Shown piece after piece: positions 1 through 7,058 of a stretch of 17,730 bases of DNA. The stretch comes from an uncultured Bacteroidota bacterium (GTDB lineage: Bacteria; Bacteroidota; Bacteroidia; UBA7662), in the NCBI GenBank assembly GCA_903856555.1, contig CAIOCC010000057.1:1-17730 (forward strand). The letters run 5' to 3'. A program made the position numbers and the translations under genes. Each line of letters starts with the position of its first letter. Positions within the stretch are counted from its first letter, which is position 1. Below the pieces are notes generated by a model, which was not told where the DNA came from, did not search any database, and saw only the letters and a program-made list of their open reading frames with translations.

Positions 1-2949
1 CCCGGTGGTGGTATCCACCGAAACCCGACGAATATGATTGTAAGTCACCAAGGGATTGTAAACCGTGTCACAGCCCGGATTGGAGGTGGCGGTCGAGCCA
101 TTGCGATGCACCGCCTCGATCAGATAGCAATAAAAATCACCAGAAGGCAAGCTGCTGCGATCCAGGTAACGATTCAAACTATCGTAAGGAGCCGGGGCCA
201 CCGAATCGATCAAGACATAACCAGGATTCGCGACATCGCTGCGGTAAATCCGGTAGCGCAGGAGTTGGGGGTGCCACTTGTAATAATTGTTCCAAGTCAA
301 TTTCATGCCCCGGTCACGGCTGCAATAAATGTATTCGGCGTGATTGTAAATGGTGTTATGGTAATTGGACGTATCAAAAGTCCCGACTGTCAACCGGCAG
401 GAATCCTCCCCGGCCACCGTCAGCCAGACTGGCCCCAGGTTGGGATCGCAATCGGGATAATAATAAAGGGTATACGCCGTATCAAAATAACCCCAAGATT
501 GGGCCACGGAATCAGCGAGCAAAGAAGATGAATCCAATACATGGTACACGTTGTACCCCCCCAGAGCCCCCGATGGTCCGGGCTTCCAATTCATGGAGAT
601 ACCTAGCTCACCGGTACCGTTCGGCAAGGTATCAACCGAGACCCTTAACAATTCGACGGGAGCTATTTGATTGGATTGCTTGAGAGCAATATTGGGAGTC
701 GTACTCCAATAAACAGTGCCGTTGGTATCCGGCAAACCAGCCCTAAACGAAATGGTATCCCGGCAAGGGATCCCTGTGATTTCGGAATAAACATAACGGG
801 CATTGCCCACCGCGTAAAAAGTATCGACGTTTTGCCAGTTCCCGACCCCGGCAAAGGTGGATTGCTTTTGGATATAATACCGTGGGAAGCAATGCTGTGG
901 GATGTATGGATTGCGGGTGCTCATCGAATCCCAGGTAAAGGTGCTCGTAACACTGGCCGAATTGAACAACAATTCGCCACGGATTACTTTGAGGCTATCC
1001 GAAATAAACTCCACTGAATCGCAACGGGAAACAACTCCTACCCGGTACAAATAATCAAAAGCCGCTAAATCCAATGAAGGGGAGGCATCCACCATTTTGC
1101 TGGAATCCAACGTGGCCAAGGAATCCACCCGTACCCAGGGGCTGGCCGCCAGGCCGGTGACACGATCCAAGGCCTTGCGGTACAAGCGGTATTGTTTGAA
1201 CGAATAAATACGGCGAGAAACCGATTTTTTGCGCTGAAAGGTGCTGTTCTGATCGCTGTAATTGCGAATGTCCAAGGAATCAATCGTCACCGTATCGATG
1301 ATGGCCCCGGGTCGACCGTAGGGGTTTTGCCAATAAACCGTGACCGAATCGTTGGTCGGAGACACCGAGACACCGCGTATGCGGGCCGGCGGAAGAGGCG
1401 GCACGTTGATGAGTTTGAAGGTATAAACGCGGGCGTCGCGGCCTTCGACCGGGCAATTGTTATCGAAGGCGTTGATCTGGAATTTGTTATTGGAGAGCAG
1501 GAATCCGCAGTTGGCCACACCTCGGGGCAGGTTGGAACAAGCCGTTGGCCATACAATTTTGACACCGCTCTGGACCGTCCCCGTGAAACCAAAACCTGCA
1601 GGGGTTCCGTTACCGTAAGGCAAGATGGTCGCCGGAAATTGGGGCGGGTTGGGTGGTAGAGTGGTATCGTTGATCCGCTGCAAACGGGCGCAGGGTGGCT
1701 GAACGCAGTTGTTATAGCCCGGAAAGTTGGTTGCCAATTGACTACCGCGCACAAAGACGCTCACGCTTTGCTGAACCGGGACCCAGGTGCTCGGGTCGTT
1801 GGGATTCCCCAACAACGAAGGAAAGGCATCCTCGGCGTTCACAAAACTCTCAATCGTATCCCCGGCATAATAGGTCCCTTCAAAACTGGGGTCCCCGTTG
1901 GGTAAGGTAAAAGGGGCACGGATAAAAGGCGGGCGCTGGGTGAAAATCCCGTTCAATGGTCCGTTCGGATTAAAGACCGGGGGCGATGTCGGTGCATTCG
2001 GGATGACCTTGAGGTTAAAATCCCGGTAAACTTCCGAAACAACCTGATTGCATCGATAGGATGTCACCTTGATCACCATCACGAAGGTTCCCTGCGTGGT
2101 GGGTTGGTACACAATTTCACCCGTTGTCTGGTTGATGGGAATATTGCTAGCGCTCACAAAGGGAGGCTGCATCAGACCAGGAATCGGATTGTTAACGGTG
2201 TACGGAGCGGTGTATGCATACGGTGCGGTCACCGAGGTTCCCAATGGAAAATCAATTCCGAAGCGCGTGCTGTCCAAATCCGGGTCAAAGGCCAAGGACT
2301 GCATGAAAACTGTATCCACCGGATTGAGGATGGCAAAGGAGGTCGGATCTGTCGCAAATTCCGGAGAATTATCGCATAACTGGGCAGGCGATAACAATAG
2401 ATTGGTATTGGGGTCGCGGTAAGGAAACATCTTGACCAACAAGGTTTGCGATCCATTATCGGCGGTGCTGTTGTCAATCGTCGGACGACAACAAGGAATG
2501 CCGTTACCGGCCTGGGTGGTGTTGAAGGTATAGCCGGCGGGGGGTGCAGGCCCCAATGCGCTCAGGTCCACAATACCCCGAAAAACATAGCGAGCTACCG
2601 AACCCTGGTTTTGGTTGGATGCCGAGGTAGGAGGATTGCAGGATAGGTAGGTACTCCCGGGGCAGCGCGGAGAAATGTCATCCGGTGAACCAGGAATAAT
2701 GGGTAGATTGGTGATGCCTTGAGGGCCTTGCAGTGCCATGGCCGTTTGGGTCCATGGAATACCGTTGCAGTCCCGGTAGACTTTGATGGTAAATTCAAAG
2801 AGACCGTTCCCCAAACAACGATACGTGATTTCGCCTCCAAGAATATGAGAAGCCTTGGCAGAGCCCAAGGGCCAGGCCATTATCAAAACCCACAACCCAA
2901 GGCTGAGGAACAAACGACGGTTCGCTAACATGTGAAATAGTTTGGTCAT
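1..2949 (-). CDS. Large secreted surface protein with Fn3-like modules (3' partial)
   Basis: An open frame of 983 codons runs off the left edge, so the C-terminus is missing. Two in-frame ATGs (2949 and 2931) both lead into a signal peptide with basic NRR, a hydrophobic stretch and cleavage after AKA. The mature protein begins SHILGGEITYRCLG...YRDCNG, a block I know from the N-termini of very large Bacteroidota surface proteins that often end in a gliding-motility-type or type IX secretion C-terminal domain; that end is not visible here. From about residue 510 to the edge there are Fn3-like beta-sandwich modules, each starting with a strand such as PARIRGVSVSP or PVELLRVSVDT and containing a YRIYR/YRLYR-type strand. 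The protein is rich in N, T, S, Y and P with scattered Cys. Likely exported and surface-attached, perhaps an adhesin; the specific role is unknown. I chose 2949 as the longest ATG start; 2931 is about equally possible. Confidence 0.85.
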   Translation of the reverse strand, partial: MTKLFHMLANRRLFLSLGLWVLIMAWPLGSAKASHILGGEITYRCLGNGLFEFTIKVYRDCNGIPWTQTAMALQGPQGITNLPIIPGSPDDISPRCPGSTYLSCNPPTSASNQNQGSVARYVFRGIVDLSALGPAPPAGYTFNTTQAGNGIPCCRPTIDNSTADNGSQTLLVKMFPYRDPNTNLLLSPAQLCDNSPEFATDPTSFAILNPVDTVFMQSLAFDPDLDSTRFGIDFPLGTSVTAPYAYTAPYTVNNPIPGLMQPPFVSASNIPINQTTGEIVYQPTTQGTFVMVIKVTSYRCNQVVSEVYRDFNLKVIPNAPTSPPVFNPNGPLNGIFTQRPPFIRAPFTLPNGDPSFEGTYYAGDTIESFVNAEDAFPSLLGNPNDPSTWVPVQQSVSVFVRGSQLATNFPGYNNCVQPPCARLQRINDTTLPPNPPQFPATILPYGNGTPAGFGFTGTVQSGVKIVWPTACSNLPRGVANCGFLLSNNKFQINAFDNNCPVEGRDARVYTFKLINVPPLPPARIRGVSVSPTNDSVTVYWQNPYGRPGAIIDTVTIDSLDIRNYSDQNSTFQRKKSVSRRIYSFKQYRLYRKALDRVTGLAASPWVRVDSLATLDSSKMVDASPSLDLAAFDYLYRVGVVSRCDSVEFISDSLKVIRGELLFNSASVTSTFTWDSMSTRNPYIPQHCFPRYYIQKQSTFAGVGNWQNVDTFYAVGNARYVYSEITGIPCRDTISFRAGLPDTNGTVYWSTTPNIALKQSNQIAPVELLRVSVDTLPNGTGELGISMNWKPGPSGALGGYNVYHVLDSSSLLADSVAQSWGYFDTAYTLYYYPDCDPNLGPVWLTVAGEDSCRLTVGTFDTSNYHNTIYNHAEYIYCSRDRGMKLTWNNYYKWHPQLLRYRIYRSDVANPGYVLIDSVAPAPYDSLNRYLDRSSLPSGDFYCYLIEAVHRNGSTATSNPGCDTVYNPLVTYNHIRRVSVDTTTG

Positions 2950-3151
2950 CGGATAGTACAGAAGACGTGGTTAACTGGGGAAATACGCAACAAGTTCAAC
3001 GGGTTAAATTACGGCCAAAAGCGGTTTTTTGGGGCCTTTGGGTCGATTTAATGTGGTTTTTAGGCTTGTCCAAAAGTCTTCCTCTACCAAGGACAGTCTC
3101 ACCACAGGTGCCAAAACCCTGGGAACGGCCGACCCATGACCGCTGTCCTTT

Positions 3152-3715
3152 CTAGCGTAGCAGCTCGTTATCCACCTGAAGCGGTTCCAGGCCGGCCCAT
3201 TCCGCGTATTCTAGGTAACGCAAGGCGGTTTCGCGCATTGCCAACCGTTGTTCGGGGCTGACTTCCTTGACAGGCCTGGCGGGCACCCCGGCGTAGAGGG
3301 TCCCGGCCTTGCAGCGGGTATTTTCGAGGATCACGGCCCCGGCTGCCACAATGCAACCGCTTTCAACCACGGCATGGTCCATCACCACCGCGCCCATCCC
3401 AATCAGGACTTCGTCTTCAATCGTACAACCATGGACGATGGCCCTGTGGCCGATACTCACCCGCGATCCCACGGTTGTGGCAGCCCGCTGATAGGTGCAA
3501 TGGATGACCGCCCCGTCCTGAATATTGGTTTGATCCCCGATGCGGATGGCATTGACATCGCCCCGCAGCACGGCATTGTACCAAACCGTGCACGCATCGC
3601 CCAGAATTAAATCCCCGGTGAGGGTTGCGTTGGGGGCAGATCGGCAACCCCTGCCCCATTGAGGCCAAACACCCCGAACGGGCAGAACAAGGGGACCCGG
3701 TTGCATTGTCTTCAT
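3152..3715 (-). CDS. Gamma-class carbonic anhydrase family protein (left-handed beta-helix)
   Basis: A 187-residue protein of hexapeptide-repeat (left-handed beta-helix) type, the usual size for the short CamH/YrdA/PaaY group. Residues R51, D53, Q66, H72, H90 and H95 match the conserved Arg, Asp and Gln and the three zinc/iron-binding histidines of gamma carbonic anhydrases; motifs seen are LRGDVNAIRIG, TNIQDGAVIH and IGHRAIVHG. A C-terminal helix (about 155-180) follows the helix domain, as in this family. The acidic loop of archaeal Cam is absent, so activity is uncertain; many short members have weak or undetected carbonic anhydrase activity. The start is ATG 3715, with M4 as an alternative. 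It lies head-to-head with the cytochrome b5-like gene, only 19 bp apart. Expected to be cytoplasmic and trimeric. Confidence 0.9.
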   Translation of the reverse strand: MKTMQPGPLVLPVRGVWPQWGRGCRSAPNATLTGDLILGDACTVWYNAVLRGDVNAIRIGDQTNIQDGAVIHCTYQRAATTVGSRVSIGHRAIVHGCTIEDEVLIGMGAVVMDHAVVESGCIVAAGAVILENTRCKAGTLYAGVPARPVKEVSPEQRLAMRETALRYLEYAEWAGLEPLQVDNELLR

Positions 3716-3734
3716 CGTTGCCGAAATTTAAGCC

Positions 3735-3989
3735 ATGAGTCCTCAAGATTCGCTTCCTGTTATTGGAAGAGCCCGCTTGGCGTTGTGCAATGGACAGGAC
3801 AGGCCCGAAATTTGGGTGGCCTTCGAAGGAAAAGTTTATGACTTGACAGCCAGTCGCTTATGGAAAAACGGCCGGCACTACGAGCACTGGGCAGGCCAAG
3901 ACCTCACCGAAGAATTGAAAGACAGCCCCCACGGGCGCCGGGTTTTCGAAGAAAGAGAGGCCATCGCCCTCCTCCTAAAGGAGTCGTAA
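3735..3989 (+). CDS. Small cytochrome b5-like haem/steroid-binding protein
   Basis: An 84-residue single-domain protein. The core EIWVAFEGKVYDLTASRLWK, then NGRHYEHWAGQDLTEEL and DSPHG, matches the short cytochrome b5-like family (predicted haem/steroid-binding, COG4892 type). Candidate haem ligands are H48, H51 and H66. There is no signal peptide or membrane segment, so it is probably a cytoplasmic soluble electron carrier or haem-binding protein; no partner reductase is encoded nearby. The start is ATG 3735, 19 bp from the divergent carbonic anhydrase-like gene. It converges on the zinc-ribbon gene, with 35 bp between stop codons. Length is normal for the family. Family assignment is firm; the biological role is not known. 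Confidence 0.85.
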   Translation: MSPQDSLPVIGRARLALCNGQDRPEIWVAFEGKVYDLTASRLWKNGRHYEHWAGQDLTEELKDSPHGRRVFEEREAIALLLKES

Positions 3990-4024
3990 AAGCTAAAGGA
4001 ACCGAAAAATCTAATTCCTGGCCC

Positions 4025-4765
4025 TTAATTGGCCATCATCGTCTCCATATCCGAATCAACCAAAATGCGACCGCAGTGCTCGCAGACCGTGATTTTCTTG
4101 CGCAGGCGGATGTCCATTTGCAATTGAGGCGGGATATGGTTAAAGCAGCCACCGCAGGCATCCCGTTGGACACTCACAACGGCCAAGCCATTGCGTGCAT
4201 TGCCACGAATCCGCTGGTAGGCACCCAATAGACGGGCTTCGATTTTCTTGGAAGCCTTTTCGGCCTCCTTGATCAGTTGCTTTTCTTCTTCTTCGGTTTC
4301 GGCAACAATGCCGTCCAATTCCGTCCGTTTTTTGTCCAAATCGTTGCGGCGCTCGCCCAATTGTTCGGTCAAAGTGAGAATTTCGGTGCTCCGCATTTCT
4401 TTTTGGGCCGATAATTCCTTGATTTTCTTTTCGGCAATCTGAATCTCGAGGGACTGGATCTCGATTTCCTTGCTGAGCGCATCAAATTCCCGGCTGTTGC
4501 GAATCCCCTTGAGCTGCTCTTCGTATTTGCCCTTGTGCATTTGGGCTTCTTTGAGACCGGCCTCCTTCTCGGCAATGAGCCGCTTGATTTGGGAAAGTTC
4601 TTCGTTTTGACGCTCCAGGCGGGTTTCCATACCGGCTAATTCATCCTCCAAATCCCGTACCTCCATGGGTAATTCACCACGGTAGGTGCGCAGGCGGTCG
4701 ATTTCGGATTCGATTTGCTGCAATTTGAAGAGCGATACCAGTTTGATTTCGACGCTATGATCCAT
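4025..4765 (-). CDS. Coiled-coil protein with C4 zinc ribbon (CT398-like)
   Basis: A 246-residue protein. Residues about 8-180 form a long charged coiled coil, rich in E, K, L, Q and R, with a central GIRNSREFDALSKEI segment characteristic of the family. The C-terminus is a zinc ribbon with Cys at 204, 207, 228 and 231 (CGGC...CEHC). This is the domain order of the C4-type zinc-ribbon/CT398-like family, widespread in bacteria; suggested roles include nucleic-acid or RNA polymerase contacts and secretion-related interactions, but none is settled. The start is ATG 4765, since the family typically begins just before this EIKL..LFKLQQIESEID block; the longer open frame runs into the upstream gene. 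It is 32 bp downstream of the Nif3-family gene, a gene pair common in Bacteroidota, so the two are probably co-transcribed. Confidence 0.9.
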   Translation of the reverse strand: MDHSVEIKLVSLFKLQQIESEIDRLRTYRGELPMEVRDLEDELAGMETRLERQNEELSQIKRLIAEKEAGLKEAQMHKGKYEEQLKGIRNSREFDALSKEIEIQSLEIQIAEKKIKELSAQKEMRSTEILTLTEQLGERRNDLDKKRTELDGIVAETEEEEKQLIKEAEKASKKIEARLLGAYQRIRGNARNGLAVVSVQRDACGGCFNHIPPQLQMDIRLRKKITVCEHCGRILVDSDMETMMAN

Positions 4766-4797
4766 AATTGTCTGAAAATAAGGCGTTGGTTTATCCC

Positions 4798-5907
4798 TCA
4801 GGTCAGGTAAACGGTCGGATTTTGAGACGACCTGGCATTGAGGACCGCAAAGGTACGAAACAAGGGGGTTATTCGCTGACGCAACCGATCGCAGGCAGGA
4901 ATTTCTGTCTCCGCATGACCGGCCTCCACCAGCACCAAGCGACCACCTGCATCCAAAAAATGATGGTGCTTGAACTCTGAACTCAGGTACAGATCGGCAC
5001 CGGCAGCCTGCGCAAGCGGCCACAAAGAGGCCCCAGCCCCCCCGCACAGGGCGATTCGGCGTATCCTACCGCCCTCAAGGGCCGTCTGCGATGGCCTGCT
5101 GTATCGAAGGGGGCAGCCCAGAAAATCTTTGATGCGTTGAAGGGCGGTTTGAAGAGGGATTTCTTGTTCCAAATCACCCACCAAGCCCATTCCGTAGCCG
5201 GAAACCTTCTGCTCCAGGGGGTACAATTGGTAGGCCACCTCCTGGTAGGGATGGGCCTGGGTCATGGCCTCCAGGATGGCGGGGGTTTTCCAGGCTTCGA
5301 ATACAAATTCCAAGCGCCATTCTTCGACCTCTTCCCTCTGACCCACCTGACCCAAAAAAGGCTGGGCCCCGTCCAGCGGCTTGAAGGTTCCTCGCCCCAA
5401 AACCCCAAAGCTGGCCTCGCCATAGTTCCCCAGATGCCCGGCACCTGCTTGGAACAGGGCATCTCGAAAAGCCTCGGCATGATCGGTCGGGATGTAGACC
5501 ACCAATTGCCGAAGGATCCCCTTCAAAGGCTCCAAAACTCGGGTGTTCCGAAGGCCCAGGGCATCGGCCAAGGCCCCGCTCACCGTATCGGGCATGGCAT
5601 CCGCGTTGGTATGGGCCGCATAGACCGCAAGACCGGCTTCCAAAACACGATGAACAAGGCGCTCCACCCGCCCGCTGTTCCCAATCCGGGTGAGTGGATC
5701 AAAAAGCAAGGGGTGATGGGTGACCAAAAGATTGCAACCCTGTTCCAGTGCTTCTTCGATGAGTTCATCACTGACATCCAACCCTACAAGGATTCCTGTC
5801 AAGGCTCGATCCGTGCGGCCGCATTGAAATCCGCAGCGATCGTACGATTGTTGCAGACCCGGTGGAAAAATTTGGTCCAAAATCCGGACCGCTTCGTCAA
5901 TTAACAT
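4798..5907 (-). CDS. Nif3-like dinuclear metal-centre hexameric protein
   Basis: A 369-residue protein of the long form of the Nif3/YbgI/DUF34 family. Metal-ligand motifs visible are THHPLLF (H64, H65), HTNAD (H99, D103) and the C-terminal GHAETE. The N-terminal motif is SYDRCGFQCG, against the usual SYDNVGLQVG, so Arg replaces the common Asn. The middle third (roughly 125-240) is the inserted PII/CutA-like domain of the long members, and the C-terminal half contains LCGGAGAS and SSEFKHHH motifs. Family members form toroidal hexamers with two metals per site; some act as GTP cyclohydrolase I-like or hydrolase enzymes, but the general function is unresolved. ATG 5907 is chosen because it aligns with the family's N-terminus; upstream frame overlaps lpxK. 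It is the first gene of a two-gene operon with the zinc-ribbon protein. Confidence 0.92.
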   Translation of the reverse strand: MLIDEAVRILDQIFPPGLQQSYDRCGFQCGRTDRALTGILVGLDVSDELIEEALEQGCNLLVTHHPLLFDPLTRIGNSGRVERLVHRVLEAGLAVYAAHTNADAMPDTVSGALADALGLRNTRVLEPLKGILRQLVVYIPTDHAEAFRDALFQAGAGHLGNYGEASFGVLGRGTFKPLDGAQPFLGQVGQREEVEEWRLEFVFEAWKTPAILEAMTQAHPYQEVAYQLYPLEQKVSGYGMGLVGDLEQEIPLQTALQRIKDFLGCPLRYSRPSQTALEGGRIRRIALCGGAGASLWPLAQAAGADLYLSSEFKHHHFLDAGGRLVLVEAGHAETEIPACDRLRQRITPLFRTFAVLNARSSQNPTVYLT

Positions 5908-5948
5908 GGCTTCTTGAACCCGGATGGGTTGCTGCACTAAAGGTAATG

Positions 5949-5956
5949 TACTTTTG
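5949..5956 (+). promoter_or_regulatory. Putative -7 promoter box for lpxK
   Basis: TACTTTTG is a perfect match to the Bacteroidota -7 consensus TAnnTTTG. A TTG triplet at 5929-5931 lies 17 bp upstream, within the 17-23 bp range known for the TTG -33 element. Transcription would start about 4-6 nt downstream, at about 5960-5962. That makes the upstream in-frame ATG at 5946 unusable and puts ATG 5964 only a few bases into the transcript. Prediction from sequence only. Confidence 0.5.
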
Positions 5957-5963
5957 TCCAGCC

Positions 5964-7058
5964 ATGTTATCGCTTCCCTCAGGCCCTTTGAACCGAACCT
6001 GGTTTCACCTCCTGGCCTGGCCCTTGTCATGGGTCTACGGGCTGATCATGTGGCTAAGAAATTTGGCCTACGATCAGGGTTGGCTCAAGTCCACTTCCCC
6101 ATCGGTCCCGGTTGTTTGTATCGGCAACCTCAATGCAGGGGGTTCCGGCAAAACACCGCATACCGAAACCGTGGCCGCCTACCTCCACGAATCCTTGGGG
6201 CTCATCGCCATCCTTTCGAGAGGTTACGGTCGCCGGACCAAGGGTTTTCACCTGGCCGGTGAAGGCGATAACCCCGGGACCCTCGGCGATGAAGCTTACA
6301 TGCTTTTTGCCAAATTACCCTTTGTCCCACTGGCCGTTTGCGAAGACCGTTTGGAGGGCCTGCGACAATTGCAAGCCCGTTTTCCGAATCTCAAAGCTGT
6401 TGTTATGGACGATGGCTTTCAACATCGTCGTTTGAAACCGCATCTCAGTTTTGTCCTGAGCGATTACAGCAAGCCATTTTTTGAAGACCATCTTTTGCCA
6501 TGGGGAACACTGCGCGAACCCTGGAAGGGATATCGCCGGGCTAATCTGGTTGTTTTCACCAAATGCCCTCCCACCCTACGCCTCTACGATCGCAAGTATT
6601 ACAGCGGCAAAATCGCAGGCCTCAGCCCGGACAAAGTTCTTTACTCTTCGATCGAACATTTGGATCCCGTTTTTATGGAGCCTTTTGAGCAACGGCCCCT
6701 TGAGTCCCAAGGCCATTACCTGTTGGTGACCGGGATTGCCAACCCTGATTTGTTAGGGAACCACCTGAATGACCAAGGCCTGATTTATAAACACTTGTGT
6801 TACGAAGATCATGTCGAATACACCCCCGAGCGCTTGGATGAAATTTTGGATGCCTTTCGAGACCTGCATGGACCCAACCGAGCAATCATCACCACCGAAA
6901 AAGACTTGGTCAAGCTGGCGCCCCATCGGGATTTCTTTGTGCAACATGCCATGCCTTTGGCCTATATCCCCATTCAAATTGAATTCCCGGAGCGGGATCG
7001 TCGCCTGTTGGTGCAGCACCTGAATGCCTTTGTGACCCAATGCAGGGAGCGCCAATAA
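5964..7058 (+). CDS. lpxK: Tetraacyldisaccharide 4'-kinase (lipid A biosynthesis)
   Basis: A 364-residue protein of normal LpxK length. It phosphorylates the 4' position of the tetraacyldisaccharide-1-phosphate lipid A precursor at the inner face of the cytoplasmic membrane. Visible: an N-terminal hydrophobic membrane-associated helix (about 13-31), a Walker A P-loop GNLNAGGSGKT (54-64), RGYGR (86-90), GDE (108-110) and the LpxK signature DDGFQH (149-154). The C-terminal half has VTGIANP and TTEKDLVKL, typical of LpxK. Start chosen at ATG 5964 because the putative promoter box at 5949-5956 lies just before it; ATG 5946 is the alternative. It is divergent from the Nif3-family gene (56 bp between starts), and its 3' end overlaps the putative porin gene by 19 nt, suggesting translational coupling of two outer-membrane functions. 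Confidence 0.95.
   Translation: MLSLPSGPLNRTWFHLLAWPLSWVYGLIMWLRNLAYDQGWLKSTSPSVPVVCIGNLNAGGSGKTPHTETVAAYLHESLGLIAILSRGYGRRTKGFHLAGEGDNPGTLGDEAYMLFAKLPFVPLAVCEDRLEGLRQLQARFPNLKAVVMDDGFQHRRLKPHLSFVLSDYSKPFFEDHLLPWGTLREPWKGYRRANLVVFTKCPPTLRLYDRKYYSGKIAGLSPDKVLYSSIEHLDPVFMEPFEQRPLESQGHYLLVTGIANPDLLGNHLNDQGLIYKHLCYEDHVEYTPERLDEILDAFRDLHGPNRAIITTEKDLVKLAPHRDFFVQHAMPLAYIPIQIEFPERDRRLLVQHLNAFVTQCRERQ

Noticed and set aside
34..2928. Many plus- and minus-strand open frames of 60-155 codons in this stretch
   Set aside because: All lie within the single continuous minus-strand frame of the large surface protein, which has a signal peptide and recognisable modules; the short frames have no recognisable domains.
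2967..3155. Plus-strand 62-codon open frame in the gap upstream of the surface protein gene
   Set aside because: No recognisable domain, it overlaps the end of the carbonic anhydrase-like gene, and the composition reads like a non-coding spacer. The 2950-3151 gap holds no clear gene, and I found no perfect TAnnTTTG box in it.
5137..5904. 255-codon plus-strand open frame
   Set aside because: Antisense shadow of the Nif3-family gene, whose conserved metal motifs show the true coding strand.
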